A stretch of 37,950 bases of DNA, from NCBI RefSeq assembly GCF_001730235.1, contig NZ_MIJF01000015.1:1-37950 (forward strand), written 5' to 3'. Below the pieces are notes generated by a model, which was not told the DNA's origin, did no database searches, and worked only from the letters and a program-made list of their open reading frames with translations. Within the stretch, counting starts at the first letter, position 1; each line of letters opens with the position of its first letter. A program made the translations under genes and the position numbers. Origin of the DNA: Vulcanibacillus modesticaldus. Lineage in GTDB: Bacteria; Bacillota; Bacilli; Tepidibacillales; Tepidibacillaceae. Positions 28,869-37,853 of this stretch are shown here, piece by piece.

Positions 28869-30011
28869 ATGAATTTTCATTTAACTGAAGAACAAGAGAT
28901 GCTTCGTAAAATGGTTAGAGAATTTGCAGAAAATGAGGTGGTACCAACTGCAGGGGATAGGGACGAAAAGGAATATTTCGATCATTCCATTTTTGAACAA
29001 ATGGCTGAATTAGGGATAACTGGAATCCCATGGCCAGAGAAGTATGGTGGTGCTGGGGCAAATTTTATGAGTTATGTGATTGCCGTAGAGGAATTATCTC
29101 GTGTTGATGCTTCAATTGGGGTAACCTTATCAGCACATGTATCTTTAGGAAGTTGGCCTATATATAAATTTGGCACGGAGGAACAAAAGCAAAAATATTT
29201 ACGTCCGTTAGCAGAAGGAAAGAAGATAGGAGCTTTTGCTTTAACGGAAAATGGTGCTGGTTCTGATGCTGGTAGTTTAAAGACACGTGCTGTAAAAGAT
29301 GGGGATGATTATCTCCTTGAAGGAAATAAGATTTTTATTACAAACGGTGAGGTAGCTGATATTTATATAGTTTTTGCTTCAACCGACTCTACAAAAAAAC
29401 ATAAGGGAATAAGTGCATTTATTGTCGAAAAGGGGATGCCAGGTTTTTCCTTTGGAAAAAAAGAAAAAAAATTAGGGATACGCGCTTCTACAACTGTTGA
29501 ACTTCGTTTTGATCAAGTTCGGGTTCCTAAAGAAAATCTATTAGGGCAAGAGGGTGAAGGATTTAAGATTGCAATGATGACACTTGATGGTGGCAGAAAT
29601 GGTATTGCTGCTCAAGCAGTTGGAATTGCCCAAGGTGCTCTTGATGAAGCTTTAAATTATGCAAAAGAGAGAGTTCAGTTTGGCAAACCAATAGCTAAAC
29701 AACAAGCTATCCAATTCAAATTGGCTGATATGGCTTCAAAAGTTGAAGCAGCAAGATTATTAACTTATCAAGCAGCATGGTTAGAAGATAACGGGTTACC
29801 ATATGGTAAACAATCGGCAATGGCTAAGTTGATGGCAGGGGACATTGCCATGGAAGTCACAACTGATGCAGTACAGATCTTTGGTGGATACGGTTATACA
29901 AGGGATTATCCAGTGGAAAGAATGATGCGAGATGCTAAGATAACTCAGATTTATGAAGGGACAAATGAAATACAGAGGATTGTTATTGCGAATTATTTGT
30001 TAAAAGAGTAA
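28869..30011 (+). CDS. Acyl-CoA dehydrogenase, short/branched-chain type
   Basis: A FAD enzyme that introduces the alpha-beta double bond into acyl-CoA and passes electrons to ETF. It has 380 residues. The catalytic base is Glu363 in YEGTNEIQR, the position used by butyryl-CoA-type dehydrogenases. Signatures are [16 protein letters not shown] (about 116-132) for flavin and substrate binding, and [20 protein letters not shown] near the C-terminus. GGGGATGGTATT precedes the ATG. The chain length cannot be proven, but icmF directly downstream points to isobutyryl-CoA or butyryl-CoA. No ETF genes are in the window. Confidence 0.94.
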   Translation: MNFHLTEEQEMLRKMVREFAENEVVPTAGDRDEKEYFDHSIFEQMAELGITGIPWPEKYGGAGANFMSYVIAVEELSRVDASIGVTLSAHVSLGSWPIYKFGTEEQKQKYLRPLAEGKKIGAFALTENGAGSDAGSLKTRAVKDGDDYLLEGNKIFITNGEVADIYIVFASTDSTKKHKGISAFIVEKGMPGFSFGKKEKKLGIRASTTVELRFDQVRVPKENLLGQEGEGFKIAMMTLDGGRNGIAAQAVGIAQGALDEALNYAKERVQFGKPIAKQQAIQFKLADMASKVEAARLLTYQAAWLEDNGLPYGKQSAMAKLMAGDIAMEVTTDAVQIFGGYGYTRDYPVERMMRDAKITQIYEGTNEIQRIVIANYLLKE

Positions 30012-30040
30012 CCAATATTTATCTTCTCAAGAAAGCAAAA

Positions 30041-30116
30041 GGAGGTGTAATCCGTTGGCTTAATTTGTGCCTCGCTTTCTGAAACAAAATCGGATCTAAG
30101 TCAACGGGATTATATG
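30041..30116 (+). promoter_or_regulatory. Structured leader: Shine-Dalgarno separated from the icmF start by a hairpin
   Basis: AAAGGAGGTG (about 30038-30047), a near-perfect ribosome binding site, is 66 bases from the icmF ATG. Directly after it AATCCGTTGGCTTA (30049-30062) pairs with TAAGTCAACGGGATT (30097-30111), giving 14 pairs with one bulged G and one G-T. The inner ATTTGT/ACAAAAT can extend the stem. With it folded, GGAGGTGT abuts ATATG, a spacing of about five bases. The only frame after the site itself is TTG GCT TAA. Confidence 0.65.
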
Positions 30117-33100
30117 GAGACAGAATTATATCGGCCTAAAAATAAAATCCGTTTCGTAACAGCTTCTAGCCTTTTTGATGGCCACGATGCTTCTATCAAT
30201 ATTTTTCGCCGCTTGTTGCAACAAGCAGGGGTCGAAGTGATTCATTTAGGACATAACCGTTCTGTTGAAGAAGTAGTTAACGCGGCGATTGATGAAGATG
30301 TTCAAGGAATTGCTCTGACTTCTTATCAAGGTGGACATATAGAATACTTTAAGTATGTCTATGACATGTTACAAGAAAATGGTGCAGGGCATATTAAAAT
30401 TTTCGGTGGTGGCGGTGGAGTAATAGTTCCCGATGAGATCAAAGAATTACAGGATTATGGTATCGCTAAAATATTTTCTCCTGAAGATGGACGTAAAATG
30501 GGGCTATATGGAATGATCAACTATATGCTTAAAATGACCGACTATTCTCTAACAGATGATCTACCATTTGAAATAAATATTAATAAATTAAGGAAAAAAA
30601 ATCACTTAGATATCGCTCGTTTGATTACCTTAGCAGAAAAGGAAATATCTGATGATAGTCCTAACGAATATCAACTTAATATCAAGCAAGAACTTGAAAA
30701 GCTAGATTTAAAAATACCGGTAATCGGGATTACCGGTACAGGAGGAGCTGGTAAAAGTTCATTGACAGATGAACTAATCAGACGATTTATCAATGATTTT
30801 CCAGATAAGAGAATTGCTATTTTGTCAGTTGATCCTACCAAACAAAAAACAGGTGGGGCTCTCTTAGGGGACCGTATTCGGATGAATGCAATCAATAGTG
30901 ATCGCGTATATATGAGAAGTTTAGCTACGCGTGAATCGCATTCAGAATTAAGTTTAGCTATAAGAGAAGCTATCCTAGTTGTAAAAGCAGCAGGTTTTGA
31001 TTTGATAATTATAGAGACAAGTGGAATTGGCCAAGGGGATATGAAAATTATCGAGGTTTCTGACCTATCTGTTTATGTTATGACTAGTGAGTACGGTGCT
31101 CCAACTCAGCTAGAGAAAATTGATATGCTAGATTTCGCAGATTTTATCGTAATTAATAAATTTGATCGAAAGGGTTCTGAAGATGCTTTAAGAGATGTAC
31201 GAAAACAATATAAACGTAATCATCAAAAATTTGAAGAAGTTGATGAAAAATTACCGATTTATGGTACGATAGCTAGCCAATTTAATGACTATGGGACTAA
31301 TAGATTTTATCGAGCTTTGGTAGAAAGACTGAACGAAATAAATGATTTTAAGTGGGAACCACAATTGGTTGTAAAGTTACGTGATAATAAAAAGAACCAA
31401 ATCATTCCTCCTGAGCGAGAACAATATCTATATGAAATTGCAAATACATTAAGAGAGTATCGCCGCTTTACTGATCAGCAAGTTAATTTGGCACGCAGAA
31501 TATATCAATTGAATGGTGCAAGAGATATTCTAGTAGAAAAGTATGGTCCCGACCATCAAGCTGTTCAATCGATTGAAAATGAAATTAAAGAGATTGAGGA
31601 CCTTCTCCATCCCGAAACAAAGAAAAAGTTAGAACTTTGGCCTAGTTTGAAGGAAGAATACCAAAACGATACGTTGTTCACAACCACATTATCTGGAACT
31701 AGAATTCCTAAAGTAGCTCTCCCTAAATATGAGGATTATGGGGAAATATTAAAGTGGTGTATGAAAGAAAATGTTCCTGGGTCATTTCCGTTTACTGCTG
31801 GGGTTTTTCCATTTAAACGTACCGAAGAAGATCCAAAACGTCAGTTTGCAGGTGAAGGTTCTCCTGAAAGAACGAATCGCAGATTTCATTATCTATCTAA
31901 AGATGATAAAGCTAAACGCCTAAGTACAGCTTTTGATAGCGTAACGCTTTATGGTGAGGATCCCGATTATCGTCCAGATATTTATGGAAAAATAGGTGAA
32001 AGTGGAGTAAGTGTTGCTACTCTCGATGATATGAAAAAGTTGTATGCTGGTTTCGACTTATGTGCTCCGAACACCAGTGTATCAATGACGATTAATGGAC
32101 CTGCTCCAATAATGTTAGCGATGTTTTTAAATACTGCTATTGATCAACAAGTGGAAAAATTTATTCAGGAAAATAAAAGACATCCAAACGAGCAAGAATA
32201 CGAAGAAATTAAAGAGAGGACATTACAAACTGTTCGGGGAACAGTGCAAGCAGATATTTTGAAAGAAGATCAAGGACAAAATACTTGTATATTTTCAACG
32301 GAATTTGCTTTAAAAATGATGGGGGATATCCAGCAGTATTTCATAGATCATAAGGTACGTAATTATTATTCTGTAAGTATTAGTGGATATCATATTGCCG
32401 AAGCTGGAGCAAATCCAATTTCTCAATTGGCTTTTACTTTAGCAAATGGATTCACCTATGTGGAATACTACTTGAGCCGTGGAATGAAAATTGATGATTT
32501 TGCACCTAATCTATCATTCTTCTTCAGTAATGGGCTTGATGCAGAGTATTCAGTATTAGGAAGGGTTGCAAGACGAATCTGGTCAGTAGTAATGAAGAAT
32601 AAATATGGTGCTAACGAAAGATCCCAAAAATTGAAGTATCATATTCAAACTTCGGGACGCTCTCTTCACGCGATGGAAATTGATTTTAACGACATTAGAA
32701 CCACTTTACAAGCTTTGATGGCGTTATATGATAATTGTAATTCACTTCATACCAATGCTTATGATGAAGCTATTACCACCCCAACTGAACATTCTGTTAG
32801 AAGGGCGATGGCAATTCAATTAATCATTACAAAAGAGTTGGGTTTGGCTAAAAATGAAAATCCATTACAGGGCTCATTTATTATTGAAGAATTGACAGAT
32901 TTAGTGGAGGAGGCAGTTATTAAAGAATTCGAGCGAATCAGTGCTCGTGGTGGGGTTTTAGGAGCAATGGAAACTGTTTATCAACGTAGCAAGATCCAAG
33001 AAGAGTCAATGTTATATGAAGCGAAAAAACATTCAGGTGAGTTACCGATCATTGGGGTTAATACTTTCTTGAATCCTAATAATAATATTGAAAATGAAAT

Positions 33101-33341
33101 TTCGACGATTGAATTGGCAAGAGCAACTAAGGAGGAGAAGGAATTACAGATTAGGAACTTAAAGGCTTTCCATGAAAAACACAAGGAAGAGGCTCAAGAG
33201 GCACTACGCCGTCTACAAGAAGTTGTAGTAAACGGAGAAAATATTTTTGCTGAATTAATGAATACAGTTCGAGTGGCCTCATTAGGGCAAATTACCAAAG
33301 CATTGTATCAAGTAGGAGGGCAATACAGGAGGAATATGTAA
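30114..33341 (+). CDS. icmF: Fused isobutyryl-CoA mutase IcmF (B12-dependent, with built-in G-protein chaperone)
   Basis: This enzyme interconverts isobutyryl-CoA and n-butyryl-CoA (and often pivalyl/isovaleryl-CoA) with adenosylcobalamin. It has 1075 residues in the IcmF order. The B12-binding domain comes first (about 12-145, with [12 protein letters not shown] holding Asp22 and the Co-ligating His24). Next is the MeaI-type GTPase with P-loop GTGGAGKSS (208-216) and NKFD for guanine specificity, then a linker, then the mutase barrel (about 550-1075) with [12 protein letters not shown] and the [13 protein letters not shown] region. The start [19 protein letters not shown] matches the family. 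The nearest ribosome binding site is 66 bases upstream across a hairpin. No cobalamin riboswitch was recognised. It follows the acyl-CoA dehydrogenase by 102 bp. Confidence 0.96.
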   Translation: METELYRPKNKIRFVTASSLFDGHDASINIFRRLLQQAGVEVIHLGHNRSVEEVVNAAIDEDVQGIALTSYQGGHIEYFKYVYDMLQENGAGHIKIFGGGGGVIVPDEIKELQDYGIAKIFSPEDGRKMGLYGMINYMLKMTDYSLTDDLPFEININKLRKKNHLDIARLITLAEKEISDDSPNEYQLNIKQELEKLDLKIPVIGITGTGGAGKSSLTDELIRRFINDFPDKRIAILSVDPTKQKTGGALLGDRIRMNAINSDRVYMRSLATRESHSELSLAIREAILVVKAAGFDLIIIETSGIGQGDMKIIEVSDLSVYVMTSEYGAPTQLEKIDMLDFADFIVINKFDRKGSEDALRDVRKQYKRNHQKFEEVDEKLPIYGTIASQFNDYGTNRFYRALVERLNEINDFKWEPQLVVKLRDNKKNQIIPPEREQYLYEIANTLREYRRFTDQQVNLARRIYQLNGARDILVEKYGPDHQAVQSIENEIKEIEDLLHPETKKKLELWPSLKEEYQNDTLFTTTLSGTRIPKVALPKYEDYGEILKWCMKENVPGSFPFTAGVFPFKRTEEDPKRQFAGEGSPERTNRRFHYLSKDDKAKRLSTAFDSVTLYGEDPDYRPDIYGKIGESGVSVATLDDMKKLYAGFDLCAPNTSVSMTINGPAPIMLAMFLNTAIDQQVEKFIQENKRHPNEQEYEEIKERTLQTVRGTVQADILKEDQGQNTCIFSTEFALKMMGDIQQYFIDHKVRNYYSVSISGYHIAEAGANPISQLAFTLANGFTYVEYYLSRGMKIDDFAPNLSFFFSNGLDAEYSVLGRVARRIWSVVMKNKYGANERSQKLKYHIQTSGRSLHAMEIDFNDIRTTLQALMALYDNCNSLHTNAYDEAITTPTEHSVRRAMAIQLIITKELGLAKNENPLQGSFIIEELTDLVEEAVIKEFERISARGGVLGAMETVYQRSKIQEESMLYEAKKHSGELPIIGVNTFLNPNNNIENEISTIELARATKEEKELQIRNLKAFHEKHKEEAQEALRRLQEVVVNGENIFAELMNTVRVASLGQITKALYQVGGQYRRNM

Positions 33342-33343
33342 TA

Positions 33344-33415
33344 AAGACCCCATGCAGTGAACTGACCCCTGTTAAGTAGACAGGGGTTAGTTCATGATAA
33401 AGGGTCTTGTTTTTT
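33344..33415. terminator. Nested double hairpin between icmF and pckA, bidirectional terminator
   Basis: An outer stem AAGACCC/GGGTCTT (33344-33350 and 33402-33408) encloses an inner 14-pair stem TGAACTGACCCCTG/CAGGGGTTAGTTCA (33358-33371 and 33381-33394, one G-T), followed by GTTTTTT. It serves the convergent icmF and pckA genes. Part of the inner sequence resembles an IS3-type end. Confidence 0.85.
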
Positions 33416-33434
33416 CTATTGTATGAATTAGTTA

Positions 33435-34970
33435 TTATTTATATTTAGGAGCGGCAGATTTGATTGCCTCAGAAACGTTAGGAAATTTTTTGAAATTCTC
33501 CACAAAACGTCTAGCTAAATCATTAGCTTGACGATCATAGGATTCTTTATCAGTCCAAGTGTTTTTAGGCTGTAATACTTCGTTTGGTACCCCATCAATA
33601 TGGCTAGGAATACTTAAACCAAAGATTGGGTCTTTCACAAATTCAGACTTTTCAATTGATCCGTTAATTGCTGCACTAACCATTGCTCTAGTATAGGAAA
33701 TCTTCATCCGTTGACCTACACCATACGGGCCACCAGACCAGCCAGTGTTTACTAAATATACTCTAGCATTATGCTTAGATATTTTTTCACCTAGCATTTC
33801 TGCATATTTCGTTGGTTCTAAAGGTAAGAATGGCTCACCAAAGCAAGTTGAGAAAGTTGCTTCTGGTTCAGTAATTCCACGCTCTGTTCCAGCTAATTTA
33901 CTGGTGTAACCAGATAAGAAATGATACATAGCTTGTTCTTTAGTTAATTTTGAGATTGGAGGTAATACTCCAAAAGCGTCGGCTGTTAAAAAGATAATAA
34001 CATTTGGATGTCCGGCTTTGCTTGGAATTACTGCTCCTGGAATATGATTGATAGGATAAGCGGCACGTGTGTTTTCGGTCAGTTCATCACTATCAAAATC
34101 TAAATTTCTTTCTTGATCCATGACAACATTTTCTAATACACTTCCAAACTTAATTGCATTCCATATCTGTGGTTCATTCTCTTTGGATAAACGGATACAT
34201 TTTGCATAGCAACCGCCTTCGATGTTAAATATACCATCTTCGGACCAGCCATGTTCATCGTCACCAATCAAATGACGGTTAGGATCTGCAGAAAGAGTGG
34301 TTTTACCTGTGCCTGATAATCCAAAAAATAGGGCAACATCTCCCTCTTTACCCACATTGGCTGAACAATGCATCGAGAGAACATTTTTTTGAGGTAAAAT
34401 GTAATTCATTACACTGAAAATCGATTTTTTCATCTCACCGGCATATTCAGTACCACCTATAAGTACGATTTTTTCCTTGAAATTAATCATTATAAAAGCT
34501 TCTGAATTCGTTCCATCGATAGCTGGGTTAGCTTTAAAACCAGGTGCGGATATTAGTGTGAACTCGGGGGTATGATTTTCCAATTCCTTTTCTGTTGGAC
34601 GAATGAATAATTGATGAGCAAATAAATTATGCCAAGCGAATTCGTTTATTACTCTAATGGGCAATCTAAAATTAGGGTCAGCCCCTGCGTATCCATCGAA
34701 GATAAATAGTTCTTTATCTTTTAAATAATCCAACACCTTTTGATAAAGGTTTTGGAATACTTCCTTGTTAATTGGCTTGTTAACCTTTCCCCAAGCAATC
34801 ATATCATGGTATTGTTCTTCATCTACAATAAAACGATCTTGAGGTGAACGTCCTGTATATTTACCAGTAGTGGTTCGGAAGGCACCGGTTTTAGTAAGTA
34901 CTCCTTCTTGGCGTCTTAAAGAGTGTTCGATAAGTTGCGGTACAGTTAAATTGTTATAATGAGTTGACAT
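33435..34970 (-). CDS. pckA: Phosphoenolpyruvate carboxykinase (ATP)
   Basis: This gluconeogenic enzyme converts oxaloacetate and ATP to phosphoenolpyruvate, CO2 and ADP. It has 511 residues. The ATP-binding P-loop is GLSGTGKTT (217-225), the kinase-2 motif IGDDEHGW with metal ligands at 235-242, and the GEMKKSIFS and RSPQDRF substrate regions are present. GGAGAGATTAAATC precedes the ATG. It is monocistronic and convergent with icmF. Its promoter carries two CcpN-like boxes, consistent with repression during glycolysis, the opposite of the cggR operon in this window. Confidence 0.97.
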   Translation of the reverse strand: MSTHYNNLTVPQLIEHSLRRQEGVLTKTGAFRTTTGKYTGRSPQDRFIVDEEQYHDMIAWGKVNKPINKEVFQNLYQKVLDYLKDKELFIFDGYAGADPNFRLPIRVINEFAWHNLFAHQLFIRPTEKELENHTPEFTLISAPGFKANPAIDGTNSEAFIMINFKEKIVLIGGTEYAGEMKKSIFSVMNYILPQKNVLSMHCSANVGKEGDVALFFGLSGTGKTTLSADPNRHLIGDDEHGWSEDGIFNIEGGCYAKCIRLSKENEPQIWNAIKFGSVLENVVMDQERNLDFDSDELTENTRAAYPINHIPGAVIPSKAGHPNVIIFLTADAFGVLPPISKLTKEQAMYHFLSGYTSKLAGTERGITEPEATFSTCFGEPFLPLEPTKYAEMLGEKISKHNARVYLVNTGWSGGPYGVGQRMKISYTRAMVSAAINGSIEKSEFVKDPIFGLSIPSHIDGVPNEVLQPKNTWTDKESYDRQANDLARRFVENFKKFPNVSEAIKSAAPKYK

Positions 34971-35055
34971 GATTTAATCTCTCCATTTCTTCTGAATTAT
35001 TTATTTTTTTATAATATTTTAGAATATTTTAAAAATAAGATATACTACTGCGAAT

Positions 35056-35108
35056 TATGTTATATAATACTCAAGAAAATTATAATTTAGTATAACACAA
35101 AAATGCAA
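35056..35108 (-). promoter_or_regulatory. pckA promoter with two CcpN-like boxes
   Basis: Minus strand: TTGCAT (35103-35108), 18 bp, TATAAT (35079-35084). TGTGTTATACT (minus, 35089-35099) lies between the boxes, and TATGTTATATA (plus, 35056-35066) just downstream of the start. Both fit the CcpN consensus as I remember it (TRTGHYATAYW). CcpN represses pckA and gapB in B. subtilis under glycolytic conditions. Confidence 0.55.
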
Positions 35109-35174
35109 TATATAACTATAAAAATAAAAAAATCGGGTAGTAATAATAAAATGCGACGAAAAATATGACTAAAG

Positions 35175-35202
35175 TTGTGTTTTTTGCAAGGGATGTTACA
35201 AT
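35175..35202 (+). promoter_or_regulatory. ispH promoter
   Basis: TTGTGT (35175-35180), 16 bp, TACAAT (35197-35202), about 32 bases before the start codon. Confidence 0.55.
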
Positions 35203-35234
35203 ATCTATGAAACAAACTGTTAGGGGGAACTTGG

Positions 35235-36179
35235 ATGAATGTGATTAAAATTTCTCCACGGGGCTATTGTCACGGTGTTGTCGATGCAATGGTGATAGCT
35301 AAAAAGGCTACAATGGATGCTTCATTGCCCAGACCGATTTATATTTTAGGAATGATCGTACATAATCAATATGTGGTAGATGCCTTTAATGATTTAAATG
35401 TTATTTCATTAGACGGTAAAGACCGTTTATCTCTACTAGATCAAATAGATAAGGGTACAGTTATTTTTACAGCTCATGGTATATCGAAAGAAGTGAGGAA
35501 GAAAGCTGAAGAAAAGGGGTTAACTGTAATTGACGCTACTTGTCCTGATGTGACAAAAACTCATAATTTAATTGAAGAAAAAACAGAGGCGGGATATGAG
35601 ATAGTATATATTGGGAAAAAGGGTCATCCTGAACCAGAAGGAGCCCTTGGGGTTGCTCCAAAACACGTTCATTTAGTTTCCAATGAAGATGATGTAGATA
35701 AACTATCTTTGGATTCAAAAAAGATTTTGGTGATGAATCAAACGACAATGAGTCAATGGGATATTGCTAATATTATTGATAAAATAGTTGAAAAATATCC
35801 ACATGCTGAGATCTATAATGAAATATGTATGGCAACCCAGTCAAGGCAAGAGGCAGTAGCAAAGCAGGCTAAAGGTAGTGACTTAGTAATCGTTGTAGGT
35901 GATCCTAAGAGTAATAACACTAATCGCTTAGCACAGGTCGCTGAAAAAGTTGCTAAGGTAAAAGCGCATCGTATTGCAGAACTGGCAGAATTAGATATTG
36001 AATGGTTGAAGGGGAAAAAGACAGTTGCAGTAACAGCTGGTGCTTCAACTCCTACCTTATTAACAAAAGAAGTTATTGATTTCTTGGAACAATTTGATGA
36101 AAATGATCCTAAAACTTGGGAGAAGAAAGTAAATGTTGATAGGAGTAAAATCCTCCCTAAAATAAGACCGAAGATATAA
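35235..36179 (+). CDS. ispH: 4-hydroxy-3-methylbut-2-enyl diphosphate reductase IspH
   Basis: The last enzyme of the MEP isoprenoid pathway, a [4Fe-4S] protein that reduces HMBPP to IPP and DMAPP. It has 314 residues. Cluster ligands are Cys12 in RGYCHGV, Cys103 in [11 protein letters not shown] and Cys198 in [11 protein letters not shown]. His43 and His81 are the substrate-binding histidines. Three more conserved spots ([24 protein letters not shown]) are present. GGGGGAACTTGG precedes the ATG. It is a single gene with its own promoter, ending at a hairpin shared with a convergent gene. Confidence 0.97.
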   Translation: MNVIKISPRGYCHGVVDAMVIAKKATMDASLPRPIYILGMIVHNQYVVDAFNDLNVISLDGKDRLSLLDQIDKGTVIFTAHGISKEVRKKAEEKGLTVIDATCPDVTKTHNLIEEKTEAGYEIVYIGKKGHPEPEGALGVAPKHVHLVSNEDDVDKLSLDSKKILVMNQTTMSQWDIANIIDKIVEKYPHAEIYNEICMATQSRQEAVAKQAKGSDLVIVVGDPKSNNTNRLAQVAEKVAKVKAHRIAELAELDIEWLKGKKTVAVTAGASTPTLLTKEVIDFLEQFDENDPKTWEKKVNVDRSKILPKIRPKI

Positions 36180-36199
36180 AATAATGATGTAATTTGAAA

Positions 36200-36230
36200 A
36201 GGAACCTCTTGGGCGTGAGGTTCCTATATT
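36200..36230. terminator. Bidirectional terminator between ispH and the FG-GAP gene
   Basis: AGGAACCTC (36200-36208) and GAGGTTCCT (36217-36225) pair perfectly around an eight-base loop. TATATTTAT follows on one side and TTTTC on the other strand. Confidence 0.75.
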
Positions 36231-36235
36231 TATGA

Positions 36236-37363
36236 TTAATCAATATTCACTACATATACAATCCCTGGTTTCTTCAAAATTTCTCTTGGTGCCCCGATAA
36301 TTAAGCTGTCTTTATCTTCTTTGTTTACTTTACCAGAAGTAATTGCGAAGCCAAATTGATCTTTTTCTTCCCTACCATACCAACGATGTAGCAGTTTACT
36401 ATCCATTGCACTATAAATGGAAACTTGGCCAGTATATTTTTTGCGGCGATGGTTAGAATCAAAAGCTCCTAATATCAATTCTTTTACTCCATCTCCATTA
36501 ATATCTCCGGCAGTCATGGTCTCTCCAAATCCAATATCAACTTCATCATTATTAATATCATTAAAATGCCTATAATATTGACCGAATATAGAAACTTTAT
36601 TTCCCCTTAAATCTTTTGTTGTTATTATTAGTTCTTTTACACTGTCCCCATTGATATCCTCAGCAAAAACCATTGTACCAAATCCGGGCTCACCTGAAAA
36701 TTTATGATCAAGCCAACCAAATTTTACTGAATATACAAAAACCTCCCCTTTAGGTATTCCAGGTGTCCCTATAATCACTTCTTCTATACCATCGTTATTA
36801 AGGTCAGCAGTGGTTACTGCAGTACCAAAGTCACAGTGTTCTCTAGGTAATAAAGAGGAATATTCCTTTAATAAAGTTCCCTTTTGACCGCTGAAAACAT
36901 AAACCCTTCCTTTACCACCATTAATAGGTTGTGGAGCTCCAATTATAATATCATCAATGCCATCACCATCTACATCTCCAGCAGCAATTGCAAAGCCAAA
37001 AGCATCGTATTTTCTGTTGCTTTTCCAGTGGAATAAGGTTTTGTTTTCATTATATGAAAAAACCTTCACTTCACCAGAGAGGTCTCGATAGGTGATAGCA
37101 ATTATTATTTCATCAATTTGATCAGTATTAATATCTTTTGTTAGTATCCGTATGGTGTTAACTTTTTTCTTACCTATTCTAATAGTTTTTAACAACTTAT
37201 ATGATCTACTTGAGTAAATACTAATTATTCCACCTTTTTGATTGCTGACAGAAGCTACAAGTATTTCATTAATACCATCACCATTAATATCTCCCAAAGC
37301 AACGGAGGACCCAAATGAATCCCGCTTAATATTTCCAGTAAGTGTACGAATATTTAAGCTCAA
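36236..37363 (-). CDS. FG-GAP repeat / integrin-alpha-like beta-propeller protein
   Basis: 375 residues made almost wholly of about seven FG-GAP repeats. Each begins with an FGxxVxxGDINGDG-type turn followed by a strand such as IIIGAP. Calcium-loop motifs of the DxNxDG type recur: DINGDGINEI, DINTDQIDEI, DVDGDGIDDI, DLNNDGIEEV, DINGDSVKEL and DINGDGVKEL. They suggest a Ca2+-stabilised seven-bladed propeller used for binding rather than catalysis. There is no signal peptide, anchor or extra domain, which is unusual for this normally extracellular fold. The TTG start (37363) follows AGGAGGGGGTATC, which is a good ribosome binding site. Partner and localisation are unknown. Confidence 0.85.
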   Translation of the reverse strand: MSLNIRTLTGNIKRDSFGSSVALGDINGDGINEILVASVSNQKGGIISIYSSRSYKLLKTIRIGKKKVNTIRILTKDINTDQIDEIIIAITYRDLSGEVKVFSYNENKTLFHWKSNRKYDAFGFAIAAGDVDGDGIDDIIIGAPQPINGGKGRVYVFSGQKGTLLKEYSSLLPREHCDFGTAVTTADLNNDGIEEVIIGTPGIPKGEVFVYSVKFGWLDHKFSGEPGFGTMVFAEDINGDSVKELIITTKDLRGNKVSIFGQYYRHFNDINNDEVDIGFGETMTAGDINGDGVKELILGAFDSNHRRKKYTGQVSIYSAMDSKLLHRWYGREEKDQFGFAITSGKVNKEDKDSLIIGAPREILKKPGIVYVVNID

Positions 37364-37433
37364 AGATACCCCCTCCTGAATTTGGGCTTTTGTAACAGAT
37401 TATTCATCAGACAAAAAAATGTGAATTGTTTAT

Positions 37434-37473
37434 TAAAAAAATACAACCTACCAAGAAATCTAGGTAGGTTGTA
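37434..37473 (-). terminator. Terminator after the DUF2892 gene
   Basis: On the minus strand TACAACCTACC and GGTAGGTTGTA pair perfectly around a ten-base loop, followed by a run of T residues. Confidence 0.9.
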
Positions 37474-37482
37474 CTTAACAAT

Positions 37483-37680
37483 TTAATCTTCTTTAGTTGG
37501 GCATGTGCTAATTCCAAATAAGGAATACAAAGGACAATATTTAAATAATGCTGTGAAAATAGGAATTAATCCCACCCAACCAATGTTTTTGAAAGATAAA
37601 TCGGTAAATAAAAGTGATAATAATATTATTCCGATAGCAAATCTAATCCAGCGATCAATATTTCCTACATTTTTTTTCAT
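37483..37680 (-). CDS. DUF2892 (YgaP-like) small membrane protein
   Basis: 65 residues from the chosen ATG. NVGNIDRWIRFAIGIILLSL at the N-terminus is the DUF2892 signature (a polar first helix with RxxR followed by two hydrophobic segments, about 13-25 and 30-46). The end, KYCPLYSLFGISTCP, has the two conserved cysteines. Such domains occur alone or fused to rhodanese domains. The role is not established. AGGGTGATATTG precedes the ATG; an in-frame GTG nine bases earlier lies inside that site. It is followed by a strong terminator. Confidence 0.9.
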   Translation of the reverse strand: MKKNVGNIDRWIRFAIGIILLSLLFTDLSFKNIGWVGLIPIFTALFKYCPLYSLFGISTCPTKED

Positions 37681-37689
37681 CAATATCAC

Positions 37690-37853
37690 CCTCTCGATAT
37701 TTTACGTATTGTCAAAAGTTTTATAGATTATTGTGTCAAAAACCTTGTTGTTATTGAAAAATTTATATTAAGGTATTGCCACCCCCTCAATTTAAGGGTA
37801 ATTTTTAGTTGACCATTCAAAAAATTACTCAAACAAAGGAGGCGGCAAACTTG
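37690..37853. other. AT-rich intergenic region, possible element end
   Basis: It contains TATTGCCACCCCC and an inverted repeat GTAATTTTT/AAAAATTAC (37798-37806 and 37820-37828) before the last ORF. This layout could be an insertion-sequence end, but no family can be assigned. The DUF2892 promoter must lie in the first part. Confidence 0.3.

Noticed and set aside
30038-30116. Cobalamin riboswitch or programmed ribosome bypass before icmF
   Set aside because: No B12-box-like GCCACTG core was seen and the leader is too short. Bypass would need coding sequence before the hairpin, and only a two-codon frame is there.
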